From: Babesia bovis T2Bo
Taxonomy: Eukaryota > Apicomplexa > Aconoidasida > Piroplasmida > Babesiidae
Length of the DNA: 64,000 nucleotides
Direction: 5' to 3'
NCBI RefSeq assembly: GCF_000165395.2
Contig: NW_026261572.1
Span: 558,001 to 622,000, forward strand
Shown piece by piece: positions 40,243 through 52,029 of the stretch. Each line of letters opens with the position of its first letter. The stretch's first letter is position 1. The position numbers and the translations under genes were made by a program. A model generated the notes under the pieces. It was not told the DNA's origin, did not search any database, and was given only the letters and a program-made list of their open reading frames with translations.

Positions 40243-43200
40243 TTACAGTTGACATGACAAGTTTGTATATGCCAGGTCCTCATACAAGCTACCAGCAGCA
40301 GCTTCCAAGCGTCCGCCGGTACTTAAACTGAGTGCATTCCTGGGCTTAGTGTATAGCTTCTTGTACAATGCGTACATCTGCTGACTTATATTCTTAATAT
40401 TTGTCAACTTACCTTACTGCTGATAGGAGCTCGTTTAGACTTTGGGAGCTTCTTGGTCAATGTTGCATTGATTTGTGCCAGGTTTGACCGAGATATCCCC
40501 TTGGCTAGCAAGTGAGGTGTAGGCCACGTATCCAGTATGGCCTGTGTAACATTGGCACTGCAGCCTGGTATGGCTCTTATTTGCTTCCCAAACAGTTCCT
40601 TGTAAGTCATCTGGTTCTGCTTCCTATTGCGCACCTCCCACTCAGCAAGTGTCATGTATCGCTTCCCCAGCATCGAGTGCAACTCCTCCGCTGAAGTAAG
40701 ATTAGCCTGGCGTATACGCCCTTGGAGAACCTTTCCGATGTGCATATGCATGAAAGCTATACTGGCAGCTGTATGCGGCATACCAGTGGTGCGCAACACA
40801 TTGAACCCTGTAACCATCTGTGTATGTATTCGTGCCGATGTTATGCTAGCTTTGCTCACTCTGCCGCTCATTGCGCTGACACGGGATACAGCAGAACCAA
40901 TCTCCATATCCTCAAAGATATAGCACACGTGTTTGAATCCCGTAAGCCTAAGCATGCGTATCTTCTGGTCGTAATACCTCCCGTCATTTATACTCGCAGC
41001 CAAATCAGCTGTAGTCTTACGTTCAACTACCCATTCCAGTACATACGCACCCGCGAGATCGTCTGCGGTGTCACATTTCTTTCTACCTCGCGATGCGCTT
41101 TTTGAAGCGTTGCCGTCACTTCTATCGTTATACTCGTAATCGCCCGCCAACGATTGCGTATTGCGCCTTTTGGGCTTCCGGGCTCTTGGTGTCTTCGGAG
41201 TGCTGCATTCTTGTGTGGAGATATTACCAGCGTCAGTTTTCCGCTTCAAGAGCCATATGACATCACCAAGTGGTAATTGCCGGAATACAAGCTGTTTATC
41301 ATTCCCAGTGTACAACTCAACAAGTCTGCGTTGGTAACGCCCTGCTGCATCATGAATCTCCCGGTTGTCAACCACTGTCAACAACTCGTATTCATTTAAT
41401 GCAGCGTCTAGATCAAAAACAGGTTCACGTTGTGGTACCAACTTTGGAGGAGTCGAGACATGTGCGTCGCGTGTATGCATTGTAGTTATCCTCACGTCAT
41501 TATCACTCTTGCTTGAACTACTGATCTCTATAGGCGTCTGTTGGGTTAAACCTAGGTCCAACAAGTTCCTTACCGGTGTTCTAGTTTCCTGTGAGCATAT
41601 ATATCAACGTTACAATGCAACCTACAGTGGAAGTACAATTTTGTAACCGCTCCTGGGTACCAGGTGACGTGAGCTCTGCCCTATTTGGAACGTCATGTCC
41701 TACTGAAGCTTGTGTCTGGGCTTCTATATACTCATAACCCTGACTGTAGCACCGCGCAACATCGCTGTAGTCCTCCATTAGCTTGCGATATCTATCCGAT
41801 ATTTGTCCATGGTCATCCATTAATTCGTATGGATCCGATAGGTCATCATATAGTTTCATGGTCTCTATACGGCTGCTCCTAGGATAGATGTCGCTAGGTA
41901 CCGAGCCTGCATCCGCAACATCCCCGGACGCCGAATAGCAGAAATTGTCCAAACTCTGGTAAGACGCATCGCATGTAGACCCTTGGTTGGTAAGATTTTG
42001 TGTATTGAATGTTACACCCACACTGCTAGCCGTTACCATTTCATTATCACCAAAAGACCTTGTGCCAGTTGGATACGATACGAATGCAGCGGAATCGCTG
42101 CCAACATTAATAGATGACGTCAGCCTAGGTAGTAGTTGCGATGGTTGCCTTTGTACGACATTGGATGAGTTGACACTTTCGCTGGTGATATTCGGTGTCT
42201 TGCTAGATTCCATTTGGTTTTGCTGATCACTTGCGTTATTCAATGTGTTCGTTCCACTATTAGAAAGATCACCTTGCCTGGTTCCAGGTGATGCCGTGGG
42301 TGTCATCCTCGACTTCGTTTTAGAACCGCCGCTGATGGAGTCTATATAGCAATCCAAATCAAGTGTGCCATTGGACCTGAGTGACGGCGGGAGGCTAATA
42401 TCATTAACATCCAACCTTGCACCCACGCTAAATTGTGAGTCGTATACGCAACGGTATGAACGTAGTTCGCTGATGGAAAATATATCATCTTCCTCTAGGT
42501 CATATGGATTCGCAGTTGCATCTGGGTCCAGTGCTGTGGACATTGATGTAGGTGCCTGTGAAAATACAGGCACTCCCTTCTCATTTATTGATATGGGCAC
42601 CTCGCAGTTTGATATAATCTCCTCCGCCAAGCACTGTCCCAAGGCAGTGAGACCGTAATCGTAACATCTTCTATAACGTGACACGTACTCCGTGGACGTT
42701 TTGTCCTTACTACCTCGCGCAAGGTGTGATTCGCTTGGTCGAGAAAACTCAACTATACCCTTATCAATCAGGGTTTTGAGGAATTCAAAATTGTTGAGTC
42801 TACAACTGGGTATACGAGCTCGTATGTCCTCTGAGTAGTCCAATATCTGCTCTAGAGAGATCCTCTTGTTGCCATCAGTATACAATCCTAGTACCAGGAT
42901 GAATGTCCATGAGTTGGAATACTTCTTCGGTTTCCAATCACCAGTCAACTCCGTTATATCTTCATCAAAGGTGGTTATGTCGAGAAATGCTCTGATTCTA
43001 TTAAACACCTTCTGAGCGTGCGCTTCGCACTGTTCCTGGGTGGGTTTCGGCTCTCCATGTTTCTTTATGACGCTGTGGCATGTCTAAGTAATCCATTTTA
43101 CTTACGCTTCGAATATTTTTGACGCCACCTCACCTACTCCTGCCACGTTCAGTGCCTCCTCCGCGTTGTTAACTGGTACTGGGTACCTCTCCAGGGCCAC

Positions 43201-43551
43201 TGCCGCCTGCGTGGTAATGTGTCCAGTTAGTGTATATTTCGTATATTTAATTGCTGCTACCCAGTTGTGTTGCGGAAGTACCTAGCAGCGATTGCATATA
43301 GAAAGCTCTGCGATGGACATGGCGTACACTGGATTCCTTATGCTAGTAGTTTTAGCCCAAATCAAATATGATTCAACTTTATCCAAAGTAACAAGATAAC
43401 TCACCTTATTCAAGGTAACAATCCGGTGCGTATTCCCTAGTCTCCGCGCCTGTTCTATTTGTCCCAGTATATGGCGATAGTATAGGTGATTTGCCGGGTG
43501 TACTAAGGTAAGACCGTGCTTTAGACGGCGTCCATCCTCTTTTGCCACCAT
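40243..43551 (-). CDS. MUS81: MUS81 structure-specific endonuclease (five exons)
   Basis: Exons 43551-43405, 43206-43106, 43072-41626, 41588-40413 and 40380-40243 give 1,002 residues. Introns are 198, 33, 37 and 32 nt. The N-terminal HhH (NHLYYRHILGQIEQARRLG, RYPVPVNNAEEALNVAGVGE) is followed by a winged helix (SNSWTFILVLGLYT, YDYGLTALGQCLAEEI), then a 400-residue Ser/Asn/Thr-rich linker, about twice the family norm. The ERCC4 nuclease comes next: VVDNREIHD, FRQLPLGDVIWLLKRK, and catalytic VVERKTTADL (Glu754, Arg755, Lys756, Asp760) with NDGRYYDQK. A C-terminal HhH region (AIPGCSANVTQAILD) and a last exon reading SSKQMYALYKKL complete it. With EME1 it cuts branched DNA at stalled forks and in recombination. 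Without the last intron the protein would stop at 40404 after SSKVS. Confidence 0.9.
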
Positions 43552-44065
43552 GTTATATCGATGTCGTCACAACATAGCACTGAGTAACCAACAACTAGCA
43601 CAAAATCATCGTGCAATTGATGTCATAAAGGCACAGTTCTTCTAGGTGTATAGTAGCTATGCTATTAAATGGAATATTAATCAGTGATACGCTTCCATGA
43701 TTCAGGTACTAGACAAAGGTTAAACCTTATAGCAAGCTATAGTAGATATCTGGGTTTGTTTGATTACTATACCCTGAATCTACAATTTATGTGTAGCCTT
43801 TATAGGACTAACCGTCGGAAGGCATGTTGTTGTTGCCCGTAATGGCCCGATAACCAAGATTTCAACGGTTAAGCTACCACACAGTGGGTGTAACAGGTAC
43901 TTATTAATATGTAGTGATATACATGAATTCCTAGGACCCGTTTGTATCCTTTTGGGTAATACGAAGTGTGTACGGCTCAGGTGTGTAACCGTATGCTGCT
44001 ACATATATCCAACCTGGGACTGTATAACTCACTGATAACACTTTGGCTGGAATCAATATCGCAAT
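43552..44065. other. Divergent intergenic region, no gene seen
   Basis: 514 bp between the MUS81 and syntaxin-like starts. It should hold two promoters. A minus-strand frame (43931-44245) is a shadow of the syntaxin exon. Confidence 0.5.
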
Positions 44066-45029
44066 ATGGCGTCGGTTATGTTTGATCCGCCATCTTTCGG
44101 TATGTTTGATTCCATTTGGTCCATGTACTTCAGGCCCTTCCAACTTGAAGTATGAAAAGTTGATTGCCACTAATTTGCAGCACATCCGTGCCGAGATTTT
44201 GTACACGGAGCATAACGTAGGTTTTAGAAGGACATTCATAAGCAAATCTCAGATTGGTGACCTTTCAAATCGCTTCGTATCTCAACGATTGCTTGTTACT
44301 ATCCAAAACAAGATAGATAATGTATTCGCACTCATTAGCGTGACTGAAGGCTACCTGAGTGAATGGGAGTCCGACATCGCACGTTACCCTGGTTTATTGG
44401 ATTCCAGGGCTTCGTTGGACAAGTTGAAGGCACAATTTAATCGTGAGGTATCACGTGCCCGTCAACTTGCTGACGAAGTTAAAAGTCGCTCACATATGGC
44501 AACTTCAGACACTGTTAACCCTACCCCTCTGGTTTATAACGTTCCTGGCAATAGCGAAGTGGACTACAACTTCATCAACTCTGCCAAGTCAGACCCTGAT
44601 TATGAGGTTTCAGCCATTCAACATTTTGATTTGATTGAGTTCGAGGGTAGCAGTAGCCTGACTGATAGTTTAATTGAGACTCGCAATCAGGGTATAAGCC
44701 ATATCAGATCACAGATAGAGCAGGTATGTTTATTGTTTAGCTGTACCATAACGCAGGCTCGTGGTATCTTCAGCGAAATTGCTACTATAGTATCAGTGCA
44801 GGACGGAGGATTAAAGTCCATTGAGCGCAACTTGAAGGAGAGTTATGACAACAGCGAGGAGGCACTGCGTGACATCGAGTCGTTGGTAGTAGCTCGCAGT
44901 AAGAACTCCCGTCGCAGGTAGGTTATACCCTTGTTATACACACCACTCAGGCGTTTGTGGCTTGGTGGCATTGCTCTACTATCTACTACGTGCATAATTT
45001 ACTACTACCGTTTTATGCGTGTAGGTTAG
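44066..45029 (+). CDS. Syntaxin-like Q-SNARE (four exons)
   Basis: Exons 44066-44099, 44134-44723, 44757-44917 and 44951-45029 give 287 residues; introns are 34, 33 and 33 nt. The start MASVMFDPPSF is spliced to GPSNLKYEKL. A helical N-terminal region (about 20-140) leads into the SNARE motif: LIETRNQGISHIRSQIEQ, then ARGIFSEIATIVSVQDGGLK with the zero-layer Gln in VSVQDG, then SIERNLKESYDNSEEAL. The last exon encodes RRRLWLGGIALLSTTCIIYY, the C-terminal membrane anchor, which no unspliced frame contains. The second intron is 33 nt and has no stop, so the unspliced frame would insert 11 residues in the SNARE helix. The protein should mediate fusion in the ER-Golgi-endosome system; the exact syntaxin class is unclear. 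Its stop overlaps the stop of the next gene. Confidence 0.85.
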
Positions 45030-48000
45030 TCGGCGCCACTTTCCCAGTGTCTGAACCACTCCAGGTGTCCTATCGACTGTGCCAGTGCCTTCTTGAAAGC
45101 CTCCCTTCTGCTATCAGATACGAACACTAGCTCCCAACAATTGTCGTCTGTCCTTTTTTCCAGTGTAATCTGTACCCCGAGGTCACTGCTATATGCAACC
45201 TTGGATATTTCATAGCACAGGCACTGCATAATGGGCTCAGTTGCAGTATCGTTACTTTCCTCAGATTCACTGGTGACAAGTACCTTTTCTGGATCATCAG
45301 TCTCTAGCACTGACTGGTACCGCAGCGCAAAGATGGCCAGGTGATTGTTCGTCACTGCCACTAAACAGAAGCGCTGCTCGTGTTTGCACGCACCTAAATA
45401 CGTCAGGGGCTCACCCAAGTGTTGAGCTACTGTCGTGCTCATAGTGCTGCGGTCGCCTTCGGTGACGAACCTTCGGAACTCTGCGGGGGGTGTATGCCGA
45501 AGTGTAATTGCGATTGCCTTCTTCCTGTGGCGTATAACATGTAGAAGTCCCTTTTCGACTTCTATGACTGCTGCATTTATGCTGAACTTGCTTTTAATAT
45601 CGAATTCGCTGGGCTCTCCAGCTCCGATTATGTATATGGCTCGTGATGTGACTGCGATAAGTGCGTTGTGTACACGGGTTGTGATCAACCATATATCGTC
45701 CATTAGCAATACGCGCTCAGCTCGTCCTTGTGAGATTTTATTCTGGAATTGCCGCGCCAGGGCCGCCAGCTGTATGCGGCGCAGCAAGTCGCTGACGAAG
45801 CTGGGCCGTAATAGCAAGTTGTTGGACCCGCGCTGCTCACTTATGGCGTGTAGCACATGTTTGTAGTGTGTGTTCTTGGCGGAGCATGATACCGCAACTG
45901 CGAGGTCAGCACACGCCTCTCGTATGTGCTCCAGTAGTGGAGAGGTGTACAAATGTGACACGTAAGTGCCTACGCTATTACTCGTTTCCAGCGCTACTAC
46001 CTGGAACATAATACCAAGTGTAAATTGTAATACATGCTCCGGTACGCACCTGATGACACATTCCTCCACGAAATGGTCCTGTATTTTTGCGATGTTAGAA
46101 AACTTGACCCACGGAAGCTGCCTGCAAAATGTTGATAGCATTTGTATCATACGCAGGATAACTAGTTGTACATGTGTCATCCCGGCATCCACCCACTCCA
46201 CGCTGACACTGGCTGTAACATCCGATAAGGGCACGCAAAGACCAGCTGCAAACCTGGACAGCACGTCATAAACTACTATGGCATCCATTGACTCAGCTTG
46301 TAGGAAGGTGTCTATATACAAAGCACGGGTAGCGAGCTTAAACAGTTTAGCGGTAATATTCGCATCCAAGAACGAGGAACAGGCGGTAAGTTTAATGAGA
46401 CTGCGCACAAACTCTGGATCGCGGAACTGTAAGTGCAGAACGTCACGCACCACCCGTGAGGTCCTGGGCGACATCAGCCCGTACAAAGTCCGGAAAAAGC
46501 TAGACACAGCAAAACAGGGGTTAATGACCTTACGCGACTCGTTGATCCACACCCGATGCAGCATTTGTTTGGGTAGAACCTGATAAAACGGGTCGTCGCT
46601 TGCAATATCGTTATGGCATTGGCTCAGCTTCTGGCCAATTGTGTATGATAGCATCCTGCGTGCGCGCTTGTCAATCGGGCTTATAATGGCGTCGCCTAGC
46701 TGTGGACCGTCATCAAAGGCATCTCCGCTGAATACCTTCGAACACTTAATTGTCCAGTCAATGGTCTCCACTTCGTTAGCGGCCTCGCTATCCAATTTAC
46801 GTCCTTTAAGTATACCAGCCCAGTATTCACTATGCTCGTTCCGAGAACGCTCACGCTGGTAGCGTTCACTGAATGTATGGGAATACTCCGGGCTGAGGTA
46901 TGACACTATACGCTTCGGCATCTCCTTTAGTATAAACACCTGCTGCTCATGGTCACGATGCGCATCAATCTCGTCTATAGATACCGTTGTACGGCTGGAT
47001 ACAGTACCGGGGTCGCTAATATCCTCAACTGGTACCGACAACACAGGCCGGAAGCAGGTATCGCTAAAATCCTCCACTTCAGCGGCACATATCAAATCTA
47101 TGCTCTGGAGGCTTTGCTCCAGAGCCATGTCCTGGCTACCGCAGAGTGCGATTTCCAACGCGCGGAACACCCGGAATATCTGGCGGCTGTTGGTGCGTAC
47201 CCGGAACGTGTCGAACATGCACTGGGCTATAAATTCAACGTCACCGCCAACGCAACTAAGCTCAACGCGTATATCAGCGTGGTCGTATGCGCAAAACTCC
47301 TGTTCAAAACGCAACGCCTTGCGTAGCATTACTGCCTTAGACTCATCCCTGATGACCAGGCATCCAGTGGGCATGGTACTGGCTTTATGCAGCAGCGACG
47401 CGCACTTCAAATGGACCTGCTCATACAAATGTGCATCCGATCGTTTTAAAGTCTCCGTTAAAAGCCAGCATGTCCGTTCGATAATAGGCTCAATGGCGTA
47501 AAACTCAAGCTTATGCCGAAGCGCATCCACGATATACCCGAAGACCTCAGGCTCAAAGTCGCGCAAACTAGAGGGTACTAAAATACCTAACATCGTGGCC
47601 ATGGCACCCGCATCTATCTTGTCTAGTGGAAACCGCACCAAAGCGCGTACTAAAGCAACCCTGACAGTGGCATCCACTGCACTGTGTGCCATGGAGTCAA
47701 TGACCAGTGCCAGGAGCCCCTTTTCGTACATTATATCCACCAGCTGCCGAACTCGCGGGTGGTGTGGCACGAGGTCCAACACGTGCGCGATGAACGATGC
47801 AAGCTCGGTGACTAGGGTCAGCGCATATTCACTTCGTTCATCAGCTAACTTTTGTATCCGCTCAGCCTTGAGGTACGACATGAGCACGCTTACGTCAACG
47901 TCCTCGGTGAAGGTGGCGACAAAGGTCTCTCCAACTCTTTGGTTCCCGAGTATCACCGCCAGACACCGCAGTGATGCTGCTAGAACCAAGGGCTGTGCGC

Positions 48001-49201
48001 CAGCCTCCTTAACAGGGACTAACAAAAGGTCGAACAGGTGGTAACCAAAACATAGTTCGTCAAAAGTGAAGTCACTGGCGCGCATGGCATCGCGGCAGAA
48101 TTCTATCAAAGCACTGCAAACACGCGCCTCGCCATCCTTAAGTCTGGCCGTACCCTGTCGTTCACCTATAAGGGCCTTTAAATTTGGGATCACTATATCC
48201 CCGATAAATTGCGACAGCAGGGTACCGGGTACGCCACTCACGGTAAGGCCTACAACTTGTAAAACCTTGCATACTCGGTCGATGTGTTGCGGGTTGCCAT
48301 AAAGCTTGCCTATGGTCAACTCGTACCTGCGCAGCTCGGGGATCACGCGTTCCGATACCCTGTAGTGCAAAAGGTCAATCAAATTATCTTCATCTAGGCA
48401 GGCGGTACCCAAAAGACCCAGATAATCAGATCCCCAAGGATCACGGACTACATCCGATACGATGTTGTGGATGAACGGCTGGAGGCACCCTAAAGTTGAT
48501 ATAACAATAACGTAGTGTATTACCTGCGAATTCATGCATATGAGGTAAACGAGTAAGTGAGGTCATCAGGTTGTACTGCAGTTCCTAGGAGGTATGCATC
48601 ACTTTGTTGCAGTAACTTACAACAGTGAAGGAATCAACCATATCCATTAGCGGGGTAAGTACCTCCAGAATCACACTCACCACATCCTGGTCGGAGCTTA
48701 GACAGGCGTCGGCTGATATGCTCATCGACTGCCGGCCAAGCTCGCCGCCAACCAGGCACAGCTGGCAACATCCTCTGAAACACTTGACACATCAGCATAT
48801 GGACCCACTTAATAATAAAGGGCGTTGTTTCCGAATAACGGTCTAACAGCATAACGCAAATATCGCGAAACGATTTAATCTTATGGTCCTGTGTATAATA
48901 TATGCCATACAGGTTACATACATCAATCAAGCCACGTTCATGCTGATCCAGGTACCAACGCGATGCGATATCGGGTCGCAGGTATAGCTGTACAAGGTAT
49001 ACTATAACCAATGGTCACATACGCGCTGGGTAAGCGCCTGGAAACGTTGCGCATTGTGAATTGCATTTTGCGGCAGGTGTAAAGACGACTCCAAAGTTCG
49101 CAGAATATCACTGAAACTTATTTTAAACAGCGCCTCCTGGGTGGATGTTGGTTGTACAACGCATTAAATACCTCAGACAGACGCTTATGGACGTCGTCCA
49201 T
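45026..49201 (-). CDS. Large orphan protein, ARM-like body with PH-like C-terminus (six exons)
   Basis: Exons 49201-49172, 49136-49023, 48987 to about 48784, about 48740 to 48621, 48584-48524 and 48489-45026 give about 1,330 residues. Introns are 35, 35, uncertain, 36 and 34 nt. The third junction has three in-frame solutions (donor 48804 or 48783, acceptor 48762 or 48741) that change at most about 14 residues. The product starts MDDVHKRLSEEALFKISFSD. Most of it is helical and resembles armadillo/HEAT repeats (for example SVILEVLTPLMDMVDSF). The last 270 residues look like a pleckstrin-homology fold (LLMDDIWLITTRVHNALIAV, ending CWELVFVSDSRREAFKKALA). No enzyme motif is present. I do not recognise the family; a large trafficking or scaffold protein is the best guess. 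Confidence 0.75.
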
Positions 49202-49444
49202 CTCCTCCTTCCATAGTACACATCGACGCTGAGCACCTACGGAATGTGTATAAAGCGGCCCGGAAGAGCGACATGCATACTGTAAATGCGTTTGTAAAAT
49301 ATTGTATGGGATTTCATAGGTAATTGGGGTCCCTCTAAGCTCTATATGCCACCGGACGTGAGGCTGCGCTGCCTAACATAGGGCATTGAGTGTCTTGGTG
49401 AAAGCGAGACGGGACGATTTGAGTATAAATGCGAGGTAGATAAA

Positions 49445-52003
49445 ATGCTCGAGGGTGTGGGTAGAGTACTACTATATGTTATTATCCTGGTTGCATACAT
49501 AGCGTTGAGCTACACACTATTCAAATTCGTTCGTTGGGGGTTTTATGCGCTCCAGCCTCTGATAGTATCGCTGCTTGTATTATGGTCGGTGAGATGTTAC
49601 TTGCTAACTCCGGCTATGACCACTGTAGGTCTGCGTTATATCGAATTGCGCCATAATGATGCTATTGGTAAGGCCATTACTACTGCACTTGGCAACCTGG
49701 ATGCTGGGCTATCTGTCCAACAGGAAGGCCATATGCGCAATATAGGGGTGTTAAGGTCATCTTTAGACGACATCTACACTCTATATGCGGGAATGTACCT
49801 ACTTCAGAACGGATCTTTGAACCATGTACTCACGGCAGCATTCACCGAGTTCTACTATGACCTCAAGTTACTCATGGCGCTCATGTCTAAAGTGGCTCTA
49901 CCGATACATAAACCGGAGTCCATTCGCATGGAAGTGTTTCATGACATGGTTCCTTTTATTCGTGAGGGATTTGAGGCTCGACCATTGTTCGACTCGATAT
50001 GGCTCCGTCCTGCGGTGAGGCACAGTCAAGTATCGCTGCTGGCTGCTTTGTACAGGGCCAACATGAACATGATAACTGATGTAGAAATAAGTTTGGCTCT
50101 GTCTAAAGTGGAAAGGCTTCCTGAAATCAAGACCATCAGTGCCCTTTGCAAGGGCTTGATGCATCGCATTGTAGGCCTGACTGAACGTCACACCGAGGGT
50201 AGTCGTATGACCCAGGCTATATATTCGCCCAGGCCTACATTTGGTAGCTACCGGCTACAGAAATACATGGCCCTATTCCGCTTCATGGGTAAACTGGAGC
50301 AGTTCCATGTGCAGAAGAACTTCCCCAACTTCCACACCACCATAGATGCCATGCTGATTGCCAATAAAACATTGGTAAAGGAAGCCGAGGCAAAACAGAG
50401 GCAGATAACTGACTTTCACCCGGATGATAAGGATTTGTATGCGCAGCTGTCCATGCTGCATGGCACTGATATATTTGAGTTACTCTACAGCGAGGGATAC
50501 GAAGAGCGCTTCTCTCAGCACCCTATGGTGCTCATGTTCAATAACAACTCTGAATGTTACGAATTCAAGGTTGGCGTGCCCTATGAGATCTACGAGCACA
50601 TGGCCAGGGGCCGGAACGTCTACATGTTCAACTACGCGCAGGTATGTGACTCGCGTGGTGAAACCATCCAGTCATCACTGTTCCACGACGCCAAGATGCT
50701 TGCGGAAAGCCTGCTCAGGAGATTCGGGTACAATTTCCCCAATGGAAACAAGTTTAAACTTGCATTCCACGGTGCCAGTCTCGGTGGTATGTTCGCCACG
50801 GTCACTGCATCCAGTTTGGAAAAGGAGCATCCCAGCAGCATGTTGGACTTTGCCATATTGCAAAAGACCTTCGGCAGCCTCTATGACATGGCTTGGCATA
50901 ACCTGAGTGTACTGGGTGGTGTCATGGCTCGCTTCTACGGTGTGAGCATAGATCTGTACAACCGGTACGTTGACCTGCGCATGCCCAAGTTGAACGTCTA
51001 TGAGGTCAACGATGCAGTCATACCCTCGTACTACAGCTTGTCAGGTCACGTGTCCAAAACGTACTTTGGCGATTTGCTGAAGCCACTGCTCCAAGAGTTC
51101 AAGGAGCTGGTGGATCTGTATCATGAAGTGCCAAAAGAGAATTTATCTCAGATCTGTGTTGCATTCCATGCAATCAACTCTGCAGGGCAGCATCTAGGTG
51201 ACTCTAACAGGGGCCTGAATTCTAACTGGCACCGCCATGATGGCTACGTATCAACTTTTATGGCCAGAGTAGTTGCTTTCGGCAGCGTTCCCGCCAAGAA
51301 AATGGTTGATAACCACACTGCGCTCCGACTACCTCAGCTCTGGGATATACTCTTGAAGTGCCCTTTCAAGGGCATTACAGCAACCGATGCTGATGGTCGC
51401 AAGTACCTGAAGGTGCCGGCCAACATTGCCGCGCTGTTCAACATGTTCCTCCTGGGTAATGCGGCATTCGAGCAGGGCTCCGGGCTACATGACACCATAC
51501 TGGCACCGGGAACTAGGCAACCCGTACACTCAGATGCCACGCACCTGGGTAACGTCAGGGACGTTAAAGCTTATGAGATAGAATGGCCCGATCGCATACG
51601 CGACTACAAGGAGCAGCCGATAGTCGTCTCGGACTCCACGCATGACATGATATCGGACGACCTGCAGGCATTCGGCATCCAGCAGCCGCAAATAGACGGC
51701 GTCCGGCTATATGCGTGGATGCAGCTTTACAACCTGCTGCATACGGTAGCCTTGGTACATGCAGCAAGGTTACAGAACGACGGGGATATGTCCTCGATGG
51801 TAGAGACGTTCGCTACCGCCAACATGAAACTATCGTTCGGTATCGACCCAAATGAAGATTCACCACCAACCACCCAAGATCTCAGCGTACAGCTGTTCAA
51901 GGAACGCTACCGCGCATTCGGTAACATCCTTACTACATACACGCGACACAGCTTACCACTGGAGACCCAAGACATGCAACTTGTTCACGCAGTACTCGGA
52001 TGA
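49445..52003 (+). CDS. Membrane-anchored alpha/beta hydrolase-like protein
   Basis: 852 residues in one exon. Two hydrophobic segments near the N-terminus (about 6-26 and 34-53) should anchor it in a membrane. The nucleophile elbow is FHGASLGGMFA (Ser445 in G-A-S-L-G). A candidate acid is Asp523 in YEVNDAVIPSYYSL, a classic position after strand 7, and candidate histidines are His596 and His598 in NSNWHRHDGY. The 400 residues before the nucleophile are much longer than a minimal hydrolase and contain helical insertions. This resembles large membrane serine hydrolases of the ABHD16/BAT5 kind, but I cannot name the family. Lipase or acyl-thioesterase activity is inference. It is divergent from the large PH-like gene, 243 bp away. 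Confidence 0.75.
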   Translation: MLEGVGRVLLYVIILVAYIALSYTLFKFVRWGFYALQPLIVSLLVLWSVRCYLLTPAMTTVGLRYIELRHNDAIGKAITTALGNLDAGLSVQQEGHMRNIGVLRSSLDDIYTLYAGMYLLQNGSLNHVLTAAFTEFYYDLKLLMALMSKVALPIHKPESIRMEVFHDMVPFIREGFEARPLFDSIWLRPAVRHSQVSLLAALYRANMNMITDVEISLALSKVERLPEIKTISALCKGLMHRIVGLTERHTEGSRMTQAIYSPRPTFGSYRLQKYMALFRFMGKLEQFHVQKNFPNFHTTIDAMLIANKTLVKEAEAKQRQITDFHPDDKDLYAQLSMLHGTDIFELLYSEGYEERFSQHPMVLMFNNNSECYEFKVGVPYEIYEHMARGRNVYMFNYAQVCDSRGETIQSSLFHDAKMLAESLLRRFGYNFPNGNKFKLAFHGASLGGMFATVTASSLEKEHPSSMLDFAILQKTFGSLYDMAWHNLSVLGGVMARFYGVSIDLYNRYVDLRMPKLNVYEVNDAVIPSYYSLSGHVSKTYFGDLLKPLLQEFKELVDLYHEVPKENLSQICVAFHAINSAGQHLGDSNRGLNSNWHRHDGYVSTFMARVVAFGSVPAKKMVDNHTALRLPQLWDILLKCPFKGITATDADGRKYLKVPANIAALFNMFLLGNAAFEQGSGLHDTILAPGTRQPVHSDATHLGNVRDVKAYEIEWPDRIRDYKEQPIVVSDSTHDMISDDLQAFGIQQPQIDGVRLYAWMQLYNLLHTVALVHAARLQNDGDMSSMVETFATANMKLSFGIDPNEDSPPTTQDLSVQLFKERYRAFGNILTTYTRHSLPLETQDMQLVHAVLG

Positions 52004-52029
52004 TGATATGTACACTAATTAATGCAATG

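Noticed and set aside
45026..48535. Large PH-like gene starting at 48535
   Set aside because: The frame before 48489 is intron sequence. Splicing adds several upstream exons and a better start at 49201.
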